The notes under the pieces were generated by a model. That model made no database searches, had not been told where the DNA came from, and saw only the letters and a list, made by a program, of their open reading frames with translations. From Pseudomonas chlororaphis (GTDB taxonomy: Bacteria > Pseudomonadota > Gammaproteobacteria > Pseudomonadales > Pseudomonadaceae): 64,000 nucleotides of DNA. Numbering within the stretch: position 1 is the stretch's first letter; each line of letters starts with the position of its first letter. Shown in pieces: positions 52,113 through 64,000 of this stretch. The position numbers and the translations under genes are program-made. The stretch covers positions 372,001 through 436,000 of the forward strand of contig NZ_MSCT01000010.1 of assembly GCF_001921865.1 (NCBI RefSeq), given 5' to 3'.

Positions 52113-53594
52113 TCAGCTGTCCCGGCCCAACACCCGCTCCAGGGTCCGGGTCACGCCGTGGTCGCGCAGGCTGGTATAGCAGCGCTCGAAGGCTTCGACA
52201 AAGGCCGGCGAGTGGGGGATGGCGCTACCGAAGATGGCGTCGACCGCCAACAGCCGCTGGCCGACCCGGTCGTCGTCCGTCACCAGCGCCTGGCAGAATG
52301 CGGCGCGCGGGTCGGGGATCGCGTAGGTGTCGCCGTTTTCGTCCACGCCCTTGAGGTAGCGGGCCCAGGCGGCCACCACCAGCGCGGCGCGCTCGGTGTC
52401 ACGGCCGTCGGCGATCAGGCGGTTGATGCTCGGCACGCTGAATTTGGGCAGCTTCGACGAACCGTCGGAGCAGACCCGTTCCAGCTGGTCGGCAATCGCC
52501 CGGTTGGAGAAACGCGCCACCAGGGTGTCCTTGTAGTCGGCCAGGTCGATGCCCGGCACGGGCGCCAGTTGCGGGGTCACGTCGAGGTCCATGTAGGCGC
52601 GTATGAAGGCCACGAACAGCGGGTCGGCCATGGTCTCGTGGACAAATCGGTAGCCCTTGAGAAAGCCCAGGTAGGTCAGGGCCAGGTGGCTGCCGTTGAG
52701 CAGCTTGATCTTCATGTCCTCGTAGGGCGTGACGTCGTCGGTGAATTGCACGCCGACCTTTTCCCAGGCCGGTCGGCCGTTGCCGAATTTGTCTTCCAGG
52801 ACCCATTGCACGAAGGGCTCGCAGACCACCGGCCAGGCATCGTCGACGCCATGTTCGTCGTGCAGCTGCAAGCGGTGGGCGGTGCTGGTCATCGGCGTGA
52901 TGCGGTCGACCATGGCGTTGGGGAAGCTGACGTTGGCGGCGATCCAGTCGCGCAGGTCGACGTCGCGCAGGCCGGCGAAGGCCAGCAGCGCCTTGCGGGT
53001 CACCGCGCCGTTGTGCGGCAGGTTATCGCAGGACATCAGGGTAAAGGCCGGGACGCCCGCCGCCCGCCGCTGGGCCAGGGCCGCGCAGAGAAAGCCGAAC
53101 ACCGTCTGCGGTTGCCGCGGATGGGCCAGGTCGTGCTGGATCTGTGGCAGTTGGGCCATGAACTCGCCGCTGCTGTCGTCGATGCAGTAGCCGCCTTCGG
53201 TGATGGTCAACGAGACGATGCGGATCTGCGGGCTGGCCAGCTTGTCGATCAGCGCCTGGGCGCCGTCCTCGGCCAGCAGCATGTCGCTGATGGCACCGAT
53301 CACCCGCACTTCGGTGGCCGCGTCGTCGCCCAGCTCGAACAGGGTGAACAGGTAGTCCTGGCCGGCCAGGTCGTCGCGGGCGCGGCGGTCCTCGGCGCGC
53401 AGGCCGACTCCGCAGATGCTCCAGTCCAGGCCTTCGCCGGTGTTCATCAGGGCGTCGGTGTAATAGGCCTGGTGGGCGCGGTGGAAGCCGCCCACGCCGA
53501 TATGCGCGATGCCTTGGCGGGTCTCGGCCGGGGAGTAGGCGGGCAATTGCACGTCGGCGGCCAGCCGGGTGAGGTTGTGTCGGTTCAGTTTCAT
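52113..53594 (-). CDS. mtlD: Mannitol 2-dehydrogenase (polyol long-chain dehydrogenase)
   Basis: 493 aa from ATG at 53594, the size of the P. fluorescens enzyme. HIGVGGFHRAHQAYYTD is the N-terminal nucleotide-binding region of long-chain polyol dehydrogenases; EDMKIKLLNGSHLALTYLGFLKG contains the conserved Lys/Asn/His catalytic cluster. Oxidises mannitol to fructose, and arabitol and sorbitol to ketoses, with NAD. Confidence 0.95.
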   Translation of the reverse strand: MKLNRHNLTRLAADVQLPAYSPAETRQGIAHIGVGGFHRAHQAYYTDALMNTGEGLDWSICGVGLRAEDRRARDDLAGQDYLFTLFELGDDAATEVRVIGAISDMLLAEDGAQALIDKLASPQIRIVSLTITEGGYCIDDSSGEFMAQLPQIQHDLAHPRQPQTVFGFLCAALAQRRAAGVPAFTLMSCDNLPHNGAVTRKALLAFAGLRDVDLRDWIAANVSFPNAMVDRITPMTSTAHRLQLHDEHGVDDAWPVVCEPFVQWVLEDKFGNGRPAWEKVGVQFTDDVTPYEDMKIKLLNGSHLALTYLGFLKGYRFVHETMADPLFVAFIRAYMDLDVTPQLAPVPGIDLADYKDTLVARFSNRAIADQLERVCSDGSSKLPKFSVPSINRLIADGRDTERAALVVAAWARYLKGVDENGDTYAIPDPRAAFCQALVTDDDRVGQRLLAVDAIFGSAIPHSPAFVEAFERCYTSLRDHGVTRTLERVLGRDS

Positions 53595-53626
53595 CGTTGG
53601 GGTTCTCTTGCGTCGGGCGTCGGCAA

Positions 53627-54730
<1,104 letters not shown>

Positions 54731-54761
54731 GATGGGCCTCCATGTTTCTGAATGTCGGTGT

Positions 54762-54861
54762 GTAGCCGCTGCCGAAGGCTGCGATCGGCTGCGAAGCAGA
54801 CGCGCTCTTGAGGCCCTGGAAGGCTCTTCGAGCCTTATCGCAGCCTGCGGCAGCGGCTACA
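54762..54861. repeat. Repeat element between mtlG and mtlK
   Basis: GTAGCCGCTGCCG at 54762 and the inverted GGCAGCGGCTAC ending 54860 enclose about 75 bp with further dyads; a short member of the long repeat family. Confidence 0.82.
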
Positions 54862-54885
54862 GGTGTAGGTGGTAGGGGCCGTCTG

Positions 54886-55716
<831 letters not shown>

Positions 55717-55726
55717 GGCGCGCACC

Positions 55727-56653
55727 TCAGGGCTTGTCAGTCAGGTTTTTGCCGAGCATCCGCACCAGGATGATCGCGGCGATATTGGCGATGACCACGG
55801 CGATCAGGCCGCCGGCCGAGGCCATGCCGACGTCGAACTGCACCAGCGCCTGGTTGTAGATCAGGTAGGCGAGGTTGGTCGAGGCGTAGCCCGGGCCGCC
55901 GTTGGTGGTGGTGAAGATTTCGGCGAACACCGAGAGCAGGAAGATGGTCTCGATCATCACCACCACGGCAATCGGCCGAGCCAGATGCGGCAGGGTCAGG
56001 TGCCAGAAGATCGCGATGGCCCCGGCGCCGTCCAGGCGCGCCGCTTCCTTCTGTTCCTGGTCCAGGGACTGCATGGCCGTCATCAGGATCAGGATGGCGA
56101 ACGGCAGCCACTGCCAGGACACGATGATGATGATCGACAGCAGCGGGTAATGGGCCAGCCAGTCCACCGGCTGGGCGCCGAACAGCTTCCACACGGCGGC
56201 GAGGATCCCCGACACCGGGTGGAAGATCAGGTTTTTCCAGATCAGCGCGCCCACCGTGGGCATGATGAAGAACGGCGAGATCAGCAGCACCCGGACGATG
56301 CCGCGGCCGAAGAACTCACTGGCCTCGAGCAGGGCGCTGATCAGCACGCCGAACACCACGCTGATCGCCAACACGCTGCCCACCAGCAGCAGGGTGTTGC
56401 CGGCGCCGGGCAGGAAGCCCGAATCGGTGAGGAAGTAGCTGAAGTTCTCCAGCCCCACGAACTGGTTTTCCCCGGGGTACAGCAGGTTGTAGCGGATCAG
56501 CGAGAAGTACAGGGTCATGCCCAGCGGCACGATCATCCACAGCAGCAACAGGGCCACCGAGGGGCTGACCAGGAACCAGCCGGGGTTGGCCAGGCGGCGC
56601 TTGCGAGCCGCCCGGGGCACGTCCAGGTGAGCATTGACAGTCGAGGTATTCAT
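55727..56653 (-). CDS. mtlF: Polyol ABC transporter permease
   Basis: 308 aa from ATG at 56653 (GTG at 56662 possible). Six helices with the MalF-type EAA loop EQKEAARLDGAGAIAIFWHLTLPHLARP. Inner-membrane partner of MtlG; the genes are 10 bp apart. A REP doublet separates it from mtlE. Confidence 0.94.
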   Translation of the reverse strand: MNTSTVNAHLDVPRAARKRRLANPGWFLVSPSVALLLLWMIVPLGMTLYFSLIRYNLLYPGENQFVGLENFSYFLTDSGFLPGAGNTLLLVGSVLAISVVFGVLISALLEASEFFGRGIVRVLLISPFFIMPTVGALIWKNLIFHPVSGILAAVWKLFGAQPVDWLAHYPLLSIIIIVSWQWLPFAILILMTAMQSLDQEQKEAARLDGAGAIAIFWHLTLPHLARPIAVVVMIETIFLLSVFAEIFTTTNGGPGYASTNLAYLIYNQALVQFDVGMASAGGLIAVVIANIAAIILVRMLGKNLTDKP

Positions 56654-56683
56654 GGCAGTCACAACCGTTCAGGTGCGTTCCCT

Positions 56684-56751
56684 TGTAGGAGCGAGCTTGC
56701 TCGCGATCACGCCGCAGGCGTGGACAGCATCGCGAGCAAGCTCGCTCCTAC
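56684..56751. repeat. REP doublet between mtlE and mtlF
   Basis: Inverted pair of the GTAGGAGCGAGC family: 56684-56706 and 56728-56751. As RNA it can fold into a strong stem-loop directly after the binding-protein gene. Confidence 0.9.
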
Positions 56752-56769
56752 AGGTAGGGGGTGGGCGGG

Positions 56770-58080
<1,311 letters not shown>

Positions 58081-58374
58081 CGTGCACTCCTGTTCCGCGC
58101 CCGAGGGGCGGCGGAAGGACGGTTATTGTTGTTGTGCCTTCCCCATGCCGGGAAGAATGTGGGCTGATTACAGCCCTCAACGCCCGCGCTGACAAATCAT
58201 CCCTGACACTTGAATCGATACTTTTTTGCACTAGGAACAAGTCCCGTTGCCGGCGCCAGGCGCCATGGACAGGGGATTTACCGGCTTGGGCCGGGCAAGG
58301 ATGGGGAGATTGCGTATCGGTTTTCAGCCGGGTCGGCGGTGGGGGAAACGCTGGGGGAGGCCGGAAAATGTTGC
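58081..58374 (-). promoter_or_regulatory. mtlE upstream region
   Basis: No gene is seen between mtlE and the TonB receptor gene. Notable: a perfect hairpin GGGCTG-ATTA-CAGCCC (58161-58176) and two direct CTGACA repeats (58189-58194 and 58203-58208, TGTCAG on the transcribed strand), a spacing that could suit an AraC-type activator. The activator itself is not adjacent. Confidence 0.4.
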
Positions 58375-58401
58375 GCGAAGCCCGCTCGAACGGGGCTTCG
58401 C
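58375..58401 (-). terminator. Hairpin downstream of the TonB receptor gene
   Basis: GCGAAGCCC (58375-58383) pairs with GGGCTTCGC (58393-58401), 15 bp past the receptor stop. Only a short T-rich stretch follows on the minus strand, so it is a probable but not ideal terminator. Confidence 0.6.
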
Positions 58402-58415
58402 TCAGAGGGGCAGGG

Positions 58416-60623
58416 TCAGAACGAGTAGTTGGCCGAGAGGATCGCCGCGCGCGCGTCGCCGTATTCGATGGCCGAGGAGCGGGCGTCGCTGCCGCTCTGC
58501 TGGCGGACCCGTTCCACATAGTCCTTGTCGAACAGGTTGTTGACGTTCAACTGCAGGTCCAGGTTGTGGTTGACCTTGTAGCCGAGCATGGCGTTGTGCA
58601 GCCAGTAGGCGTCCAGCTTGGCGCGGGTGCTGGAGGTCACGTTGCGCTCGCTGACGTAACGGCTGCCGTAGCCCAGGGTCCAGCCGGCCGGCAGTTCATA
58701 GGTGGTCCACAGGTTGAACGAGCGCGGCGGCGTGTTGCCCAGGGCCTGGCCCTTGCGGGCGATGCCGGAGGCGGTATTGGCCGCTTGCAGGGTTTCGCTG
58801 TCGAGGAAGGTGTAGTTGGCGAACACGTCCCATTGCTCGCTGACATGCCCGGTGACGCCGACCTCGACGCCTTGCACCCGCTGCTTGCCGGCCAGCTGGG
58901 TCGAGCCGTCGGCCATGGTTTCCCGGGCGTTGCTCTTCTCGACGCGAAACAGCGCGGCGTCCAGTTCCAGGCGCTTGTCCAGCAGTTCCCACTTGGTGCC
59001 CAGTTCCCAGGTCTCGTTCTTCTCCGGCGCCAGGTCCTGGTTGCCCTTGCTCAGGCCGCCGCCGGTGGAGGCCAGGTTTTCCGCCGAAGGGTTGAAGGAG
59101 TTGCCCCAGGCGGCGTAGATGCGGCCGTTGTCGGTGGGCTTGAACACCAGGCCGGTGCGGGCGCTGGCCTTGTTGGTGTCGGACACCAGGCGGTCGCTTT
59201 TCACGTGGTCGGCGGAGTACTTGTCGGCGTCGCCCTTGATCTTGTCGTAGCGCAGGCCGAGGTTGAGGTCCCAGCGCTCGTTCAGGGCAATGTTGTCGAA
59301 CAGGTAATACGCCTGGCCCTTGAGGGTGGTTTCGGTGTAGCCGCTGGTGGCTTTTTTCACCGGGCCGTTCCAGCGCCCGGGCGGGCTGCCCAGCTCATAG
59401 CCGTTGCGCGGATACAGCGCCGTGCCCAGGCCGTGGTTGTAGGTCTTGAGGTCCAGGGTCTCGCGGGACAGTTCCACCCCGGCCACCGTGTCGTGGCGCA
59501 TCCCGGCGAACTCGAAATCGCCGATCAGGTTGCTCTGGTTGATCCACATCTCGGTGGTGGCGTCGCGTCCGTAGGCCTGGGGCCCGGCCGGGCGATAGCG
59601 GCCGGCCGGCACGCCGCTGGTGTTGGCATGGGACGCGGAAATCACCGTGTCGCGCGCGGTGCGGCTATAGCGCGTGAGGTTCTGCAGGCGCAGGTTGTCG
59701 TTGAAGTCATGCTCGAAGTCGGCGGTGAAGGCGTCCTGGTCGATCTCTTCCTTGTCGAGGTTCTTCCAGCCGAAGTAGGCGTCGCGCTTGACCCCGGCCA
59801 GCTTCTTACCGTCGCGCGCCGGCACGCCGTAGTCCGGCAGGTTGTCGTCGGTCTGGTGGAAGGCGCTCAGGGTCAGCCGCGTGGCGTCGCTGAAGCCCAG
59901 GCGCAGCGAAGGCGCGATGCCCCAGCGCTGGCGGTCGATCTTGTCGCGGTCGGGCACATCGTTCTGATGGCCCATCAGGTTGAGCCGCACGGCGCTGTCG
60001 TGGCCGACGCCTTCCAGCGGCTGGTTGCTGTCCAGCGTCAGGCGGTAGTAGTTGTCGGTCCCCAGGCTGCCGCCCAGGCGGGTGAACGCCTGGTTCTTGG
60101 GTTGCTTGCTGACCACGTTGATGCTGCCGCCGGTGGTGCCGGCGCCGCCGAAAACCGAGTTGGGGCCCTTGATGACTTCCACCTGCTCGACGTTGAAGGT
60201 GTCGGAGCGGTTGGTCTGGGCGCTGTCGCGCAGGCCGTCGATCTGCATATTGCTGTTGGCCGAGAAGCCGCGGATGTTGATGCTGTCCCCCGAACCGCCG
60301 CCGCCTTCGCCGGCATTGAAGGTGATCCCGGACACGTTGGACAGCACCTGGCGCAGGCTCAGCGCCTGCTGTTCCTGGATCAGCTTGGGCGGCACCACGG
60401 TGATGGTTTGCGGGGTGTCCAACAGCGGTGCCACGTACTTGGGCGAAGCGGAGCGTTCGGTCCTGGAGTCTTGTTGCTCGGCTTCGACCTTGATGTTGTC
60501 CAGTTGCAGGGATTTGGGCCGCTCGCCGGCTTCGGCCGCGCCGGCGCAGGACGCCAGGGCCAGGCCCAGGGTAGAGGCCAGCAGGCGGTGCTGGGGCAGG
60601 GCGGAGGGGGCTTTCGTTTCCAT
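58416..60623 (-). CDS. TonB-dependent siderophore receptor
   Basis: 735 aa from ATG at 60623 (GTG three codons earlier possible). Signal peptide to about residue 30, plug domain (DTPQTITVVPPKLIQEQQALSLRQVLSNVSGITF; INIRGF; VEQVEVIKGPNSVFGGAGTTGGSINVVSK) and 22-strand barrel ending in ILSANYSF. Pattern fits catecholate-type receptors such as Fiu/PiuA. It lacks an N-terminal signalling domain, so it is not of the FecA/FpvA transducing type. Ferric-siderophore uptake at the outer membrane. Confidence 0.9.
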   Translation of the reverse strand: METKAPSALPQHRLLASTLGLALASCAGAAEAGERPKSLQLDNIKVEAEQQDSRTERSASPKYVAPLLDTPQTITVVPPKLIQEQQALSLRQVLSNVSGITFNAGEGGGGSGDSINIRGFSANSNMQIDGLRDSAQTNRSDTFNVEQVEVIKGPNSVFGGAGTTGGSINVVSKQPKNQAFTRLGGSLGTDNYYRLTLDSNQPLEGVGHDSAVRLNLMGHQNDVPDRDKIDRQRWGIAPSLRLGFSDATRLTLSAFHQTDDNLPDYGVPARDGKKLAGVKRDAYFGWKNLDKEEIDQDAFTADFEHDFNDNLRLQNLTRYSRTARDTVISASHANTSGVPAGRYRPAGPQAYGRDATTEMWINQSNLIGDFEFAGMRHDTVAGVELSRETLDLKTYNHGLGTALYPRNGYELGSPPGRWNGPVKKATSGYTETTLKGQAYYLFDNIALNERWDLNLGLRYDKIKGDADKYSADHVKSDRLVSDTNKASARTGLVFKPTDNGRIYAAWGNSFNPSAENLASTGGGLSKGNQDLAPEKNETWELGTKWELLDKRLELDAALFRVEKSNARETMADGSTQLAGKQRVQGVEVGVTGHVSEQWDVFANYTFLDSETLQAANTASGIARKGQALGNTPPRSFNLWTTYELPAGWTLGYGSRYVSERNVTSSTRAKLDAYWLHNAMLGYKVNHNLDLQLNVNNLFDKDYVERVRQQSGSDARSSAIEYGDARAAILSANYSF

Positions 60624-60861
60624 AAGAAGCACTCTTTTTTAGTGAGAGTGAATCCTATTTGAGATGAATTGCTAATAGCGGCCACAGGAAGCGGTATGCA
60701 TGGATCTTGCGAAATTTAGGACGTTTCATGGCTGAACCACGTAAAAGTCTAGATAGCCCATCGGACCTATGCCGCAACTTAGGCCAAAGCCCACTGGATT
60801 TTTGCCGGTCACTGCCTAAGATGGCCGTCCCATCCCTTTATGCAGGAAGCCGTTACGCGCG

Positions 60862-61878
60862 ATGTGGGAAAAAGACACAATCTCCATGCAACTGGTGCGC
60901 GAGGCGCTGTTGCAAAGCTGCGCGCCCGGTGTTGCGACCGAAGAGGTGCTGCTCAAGGTCGGCATCGACCCGGCCCGGCTGGAGCTCGCGTCGGCTCGCG
61001 TGCCCGCGCTGGCCTACGCCCGGCTATGGCGCCTGCTGGCCCGGCGCACCGACGACGAGTTCTTCGGCATGGACCCGCGCAAGCTGAAATCCGGCAGTTT
61101 GGCGTTCCTCTGCCGCAGCGCCATGGCCCAACCCAACCTGGCGGCGGGCCTGGGTTCGGGGCTGGCTTTTCTGTCGCTGATGCTCGAACACCTGCCGGCA
61201 CAGCTGGTGCGCCAGCAGAGCCTGGCGGAAATCGTCCTGCTGGAGGACGAGCAGGCACCGCGCCGCGCCTTCACCTATTTCACCTACTGGATGATCGTCC
61301 ACGGCGTGGCCTGCTGGCTGGCCGGGCGGCGTATCCCGATCCTGGCCATCGAGCTGCGTTGCCCGGCGCCGGATTTTTGCGGCGACTACCAAGTGATGTT
61401 CTCGCAGAACCTGCGGTTCGACCGGCCGCGCACGCGGATGATCATCGCCGCCGACTGCCTGGACCTGCCGATCAAGCGCAGCCTCGAGGAGCTCAAGCGG
61501 TTCCTGGCCCAGGCGCCGGCCAATATCCTGGTCAAGTACCGCGACCCGCAGAGCCTGGCCAGCCGCATCCGCCACGACCTGCGCCAATTGCCGGCGGCGC
61601 AGTGGCCGGAAACCGCAAGCCTGGCCCAGAGCCTCTGCGTGTCGGCCTCGACCCTGCGCCGCCGGTTGGCGGAAGAAGGGCAGACCTACCAGGGCCTCAA
61701 GGACGGGGTGCGCAAAGAGCTGGCGATCGCCTGGCTGGCCGAGCCGCAGATCAGCTTCACCGAGATCGCCGGCCGCCTGGGATTCGCCGACGCCAGTTCG
61801 TTCTACAAGGCCTTCCGCAAATGGTCCGGCTCCAACCCCGGGCATTACCGCAGCCTGATCCTCAACGAAGCCGGGTAG
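60862..61878 (+). CDS. AraC family transcriptional regulator
   Basis: 338 aa; ATG at 60862, with a second ATG at 60886. N-terminal Arabinose_bd-type ligand region (about 20-200) as in OruR/ArgR-like regulators, and a C-terminal double HTH (about 235-335: SLCVSASTLRRRLAEEGQTYQGLKDGVRKELAIAWLAEPQISFTEIAGRLGFADASSFYKAFRKWSGSNPGHYR). Precedes an acyl-CoA synthetase and SDR gene and probably activates them. A similar regulator/acyl-CoA synthetase/SDR grouping is known in P. aeruginosa (PA2552-PA2557 region). Confidence 0.88.
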   Translation: MWEKDTISMQLVREALLQSCAPGVATEEVLLKVGIDPARLELASARVPALAYARLWRLLARRTDDEFFGMDPRKLKSGSLAFLCRSAMAQPNLAAGLGSGLAFLSLMLEHLPAQLVRQQSLAEIVLLEDEQAPRRAFTYFTYWMIVHGVACWLAGRRIPILAIELRCPAPDFCGDYQVMFSQNLRFDRPRTRMIIAADCLDLPIKRSLEELKRFLAQAPANILVKYRDPQSLASRIRHDLRQLPAAQWPETASLAQSLCVSASTLRRRLAEEGQTYQGLKDGVRKELAIAWLAEPQISFTEIAGRLGFADASSFYKAFRKWSGSNPGHYRSLILNEAG

Positions 61879-61882
61879 ACCG

Positions 61883-61949
61883 CTATCGCGAGCAAGCCCG
61901 CTCCTACAAGGGAACGCATTCCCCCTGTAGGAGCGAGCTTGCTCGCGAA
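61883..61949. repeat. REP doublet downstream of the AraC gene
   Basis: Inverted pair of the GTAGGAGCGAGC family: 61883-61908 (one substitution in the core) and 61925-61949. It lies between the regulator and the acyl-CoA synthetase gene. Confidence 0.88.
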
Positions 61950-62099
61950 AAAATAGCGCAGGCACCGCGCATCGGTCTTGGCCAAACCAGTCACGCAACT
62001 TGAAAGCTTTGACCATTGTCCGGCCCGGCCCGGGGCGCCAGTATTTGTCCGATGTTTTTGTGGTGCCCATCCTAATAAGAACAGCGAGGGATTCTGGCG

Positions 62100-63764
62100 A
62101 TGCGCGATTACCTGTCTGCCACTGCACACTTCAATTATCAGCACAGCGTCGACGCGGCCCTGCACGGCTCGCTGGAGTCGCTCAATGCCTGCGTCGAATG
62201 TTGTGACCGGCACGCCTTGCCGGGGCGCATCGCATTGTTCTGGGAAGGCCGCGACGGCAGCAGCGCGACCTACACCTTCAGCGAGTTGCAGGACAAGGCC
62301 GCGCGCTTCGCCAACTTCCTGCTGGCCCAGGGCGTGGGCAAGGGCGACAAGGTCGCCGGCCTGCTGCCGCGCAACGTCGAACTGTTGATCGCGGTGTTCG
62401 CCGCCTGGCGCATCGGCGCGGTCTACCAGCCGCTGTTCACCGCCTTCGGGCCCAAGGCCATCGAGCACCGCCTGGGCAGTTCCGGGGCCAAGGTGGTGGT
62501 GACCGACGCGGTCAACCGGCCCAAACTCGACGAGGTGGCCGACTGCCCGACCATCGTCACGGTCGCTGGGGCCAAGGGCCAGGGTATCGTCCGTGGCGAT
62601 TTCAGTTTCTGGGCCGAACTGGCCCATTATCCTGCCCAGTGCGAGCCGGTCATGCTGACCGGCGAAGACCCGTTCCTGCTGATGTTCACCTCTGGCACCA
62701 CCGGCCCGTCCAAGGCGCTCTACGTGCCGCTCAAGGCCATCGTCGCGTTCCAGAACTACACCCGTGACGCGGTCGACCTGCGCCCTGAAGACGCGTTCTG
62801 GAACGTCGCCGACCCGGGTTGGGCCTACGGCATCTATTTCGGCGTGACCGGGCCGCTGGGCCTGGGCCATCCGATCACCTTCTACGATGGGCCTTTCACC
62901 CTGGAAAGCACCTGCCGGGTGATCAACAAGTACGGGATCAGCAACCTCACCGGATCGCCCACCGCCTACCGCCTGCTGATCGCCGGCGGCGACGAGTTCG
63001 CCCGCTCGATCAAGGGCCGCCTGCGCATCGTCAGCAGCGCCGGCGAGCCGCTGAACCCGGAGGTGATCCGCTGGTTCGCCGACAACCTGGACGTGGTGAT
63101 CCACGACCACTACGGCCAGACCGAGCTGGGCATGGTCCTGTGCAACCATCACGGCCTGGAGCACCCGGTGCACGTCGGCGCCGCCGGCTTCGCCTCGCCG
63201 GGCCACCGCATCGTGGTGCTCGACGAACACCACCAGGAACTTGCGGTGGGCCAGCCGGGGATCCTCGCCATCGACCGCAGCCAGTCGCCGATGTGCTGGT
63301 TCAACGGCTACCACGGCGTGGCGACCAAGGCTTTCGTCGGCGACTACTACCTGAGCGGCGACACCGTGGAGCTGAACCCGGACGGCAGCATCAGCTTCGT
63401 CGGGCGCAGCGACGACGTGATTACCACTTCCGGTTATCGGGTCGGCCCGTTCGATGTGGAAAGCGCGTTGATCGAGCACCCCGCGGTGGTCGAGGCGGCC
63501 GTGATCGGCAAGCCCGATCCGGAGCGCACCGAACTGGTCAAGGCGTTTGTCGTGCTCGGCGCGCAATACCGCGCCGCGCCGGAGTTGGCCGAAGAACTGC
63601 GCCAGCATGTGCGCAAGCGCCTGGCCGCGCACTCGTACCCCCGGGAAATCGAATTTGTCAGCGAGTTGCCGAAAACCCCAAGCGGCAAATTGCAGCGCTT
63701 TATCTTGCGCAACCAGGAAATCGCCAAGGCTCAAGAGGCCGCGGCGCACAAAGCTTCGGCTTGA
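62100..63764 (+). CDS. Acyl-CoA synthetase (AMP-binding, acetyl/medium-chain type)
   Basis: 554 aa. ANL-superfamily motifs: P-loop LMFTSGTTGPSKA, VADPGWAYGIYFGVTGPLGLGHP (substrate pocket of the ACS/MACS group), HDHYGQTELGMVLCNHHG, LSGDTVELNPDGSISFVGRSDDVITTSGYRVGPFDVESAL hinge, and the terminal catalytic Lys in PKTPSGKLQRF. Activates a carboxylate to acyl-CoA through an acyl-AMP. The SDR gene follows 19 bp later. Confidence 0.9.
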   Translation: MRDYLSATAHFNYQHSVDAALHGSLESLNACVECCDRHALPGRIALFWEGRDGSSATYTFSELQDKAARFANFLLAQGVGKGDKVAGLLPRNVELLIAVFAAWRIGAVYQPLFTAFGPKAIEHRLGSSGAKVVVTDAVNRPKLDEVADCPTIVTVAGAKGQGIVRGDFSFWAELAHYPAQCEPVMLTGEDPFLLMFTSGTTGPSKALYVPLKAIVAFQNYTRDAVDLRPEDAFWNVADPGWAYGIYFGVTGPLGLGHPITFYDGPFTLESTCRVINKYGISNLTGSPTAYRLLIAGGDEFARSIKGRLRIVSSAGEPLNPEVIRWFADNLDVVIHDHYGQTELGMVLCNHHGLEHPVHVGAAGFASPGHRIVVLDEHHQELAVGQPGILAIDRSQSPMCWFNGYHGVATKAFVGDYYLSGDTVELNPDGSISFVGRSDDVITTSGYRVGPFDVESALIEHPAVVEAAVIGKPDPERTELVKAFVVLGAQYRAAPELAEELRQHVRKRLAAHSYPREIEFVSELPKTPSGKLQRFILRNQEIAKAQEAAAHKASA

Positions 63765-63783
63765 ATAACCTCAGGAACGTGCG

Positions 63784-64000
63784 ATGCAGATCGAAAACAA
63801 GATTTTTCTCGTCAGCGGCGGGGCCTCGGGCCTCGGCGCCGCCACCGCGAAGATGCTGGTCGAGGCCGGCGCCAAGGTGATGCTGGTGGACCTCAACGCC
63901 GAGGCCGTCGCGGCCCAGGCGCAAGCGCTCGGCTGCCAGAGCACGGTCGCCGACATCAGTAGCGAAGCCGCGGCCGAGGCGGCGGTGCAGGCCACCCTCA
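63784..64000 (+). CDS. Short-chain dehydrogenase, 3-hydroxyacyl-CoA dehydrogenase type (partial)
   Basis: 72 codons to the window edge. MQIENKIFLVSGGASGLGAATAKMLVEAGAKVMLVDLN is the SDR Gly-rich NAD-binding start, resembling type II 3-hydroxyacyl-CoA dehydrogenases. With the acyl-CoA synthetase it suggests the start of a beta-oxidation-type operon. The rest lies beyond the window. Confidence 0.8.
   Translation, partial: MQIENKIFLVSGGASGLGAATAKMLVEAGAKVMLVDLNAEAVAAQAQALGCQSTVADISSEAAAEAAVQATL

Noticed and set aside
58134..60662. 842-codon open frame on the plus strand across the TonB receptor gene
   Set aside because: Antisense shadow of the receptor; low-complexity composition and no domain pattern.
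60640..60720. Fur box upstream of the TonB receptor
   Set aside because: The AT-richer stretch TGAATCCTATTTGAGATGAA matches the Fur consensus too weakly to call by eye; a matrix scan would decide.

Overview
The window is about 64 kb of GC-rich, gene-dense chromosome from a Pseudomonas, most likely of the P. fluorescens group (chlororaphis/protegens-like). Support: a complete mtlEFGKDYZ mannitol operon of the fluorescent-pseudomonad type, small Pseudomonas-typical families (DUF1652, DUF2790), OprD-family porin, ecotin, LpxO, and many REP elements with the GTAGGAGCGAGC...GCTCGC core. No rRNA, tRNA, CRISPR array or complete insertion sequence was recognised.

Layout. 1-12.2 kb is ordinary core/accessory metabolism: the uppP end, a DUF1294 membrane protein, LysR + MmcQ/YjbR divergent from azoR, an exported alpha/beta hydrolase, an MFS transporter, ybiT, a second LysR divergent from an SDR enzyme, lpxO and a PQQ-dependent aldose dehydrogenase. 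12.2-16.0 kb holds a GNAT/C39-peptidase fusion divergent from an RLAN-RimK ATP-grasp ligase and a CorA-like channel, a candidate peptide-ligation/modification unit. 16.0-17.0 kb is a methionine aminopeptidase gene translationally coupled to a ParD-like gene. 17.4-18.7 kb is a threonine dehydratase lacking regulatory domains, preceded by what reads as a complete isoleucine attenuator with a possibly leaderless leader peptide. 18.7-20.9 kb has repeats, ecotin, a 146-bp MITE-like element and two small genes.

21.0-28.1 kb is an orphan type VI secretion island on the minus strand: vgrG, a DUF4123 chaperone, four tandem DUF3304 genes (probable immunity) and a Tle1-like effector whose nucleophile position carries Asp instead of Ser. 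28.2-46.3 kb is a 16-gene minus-strand exopolysaccharide operon (Wzx/Wzy type) that starts with UDP-glucose dehydrogenase and a UDP-glucuronate epimerase, so the polymer is probably acidic; almost all its genes overlap by 4 nt. A FleQ-box-like site lies upstream of it.

46.9-49.5 kb has an OprD-family porin, a tandem array of four ~150-bp REP-type units and a lytic-transglycosylase-like lipoprotein. 49.5-58.1 kb is the mtl operon: mannitol/sorbitol/arabitol uptake (MtlEFGK), oxidation (MtlD) and phosphorylation of the ketoses (MtlY, MtlZ), with repeat elements at three internal junctions. 58.4-64 kb has a TonB-dependent siderophore receptor, an AraC-type regulator, an acyl-CoA synthetase and the start of an SDR dehydrogenase, apparently the beginning of a beta-oxidation-type catabolic cluster.
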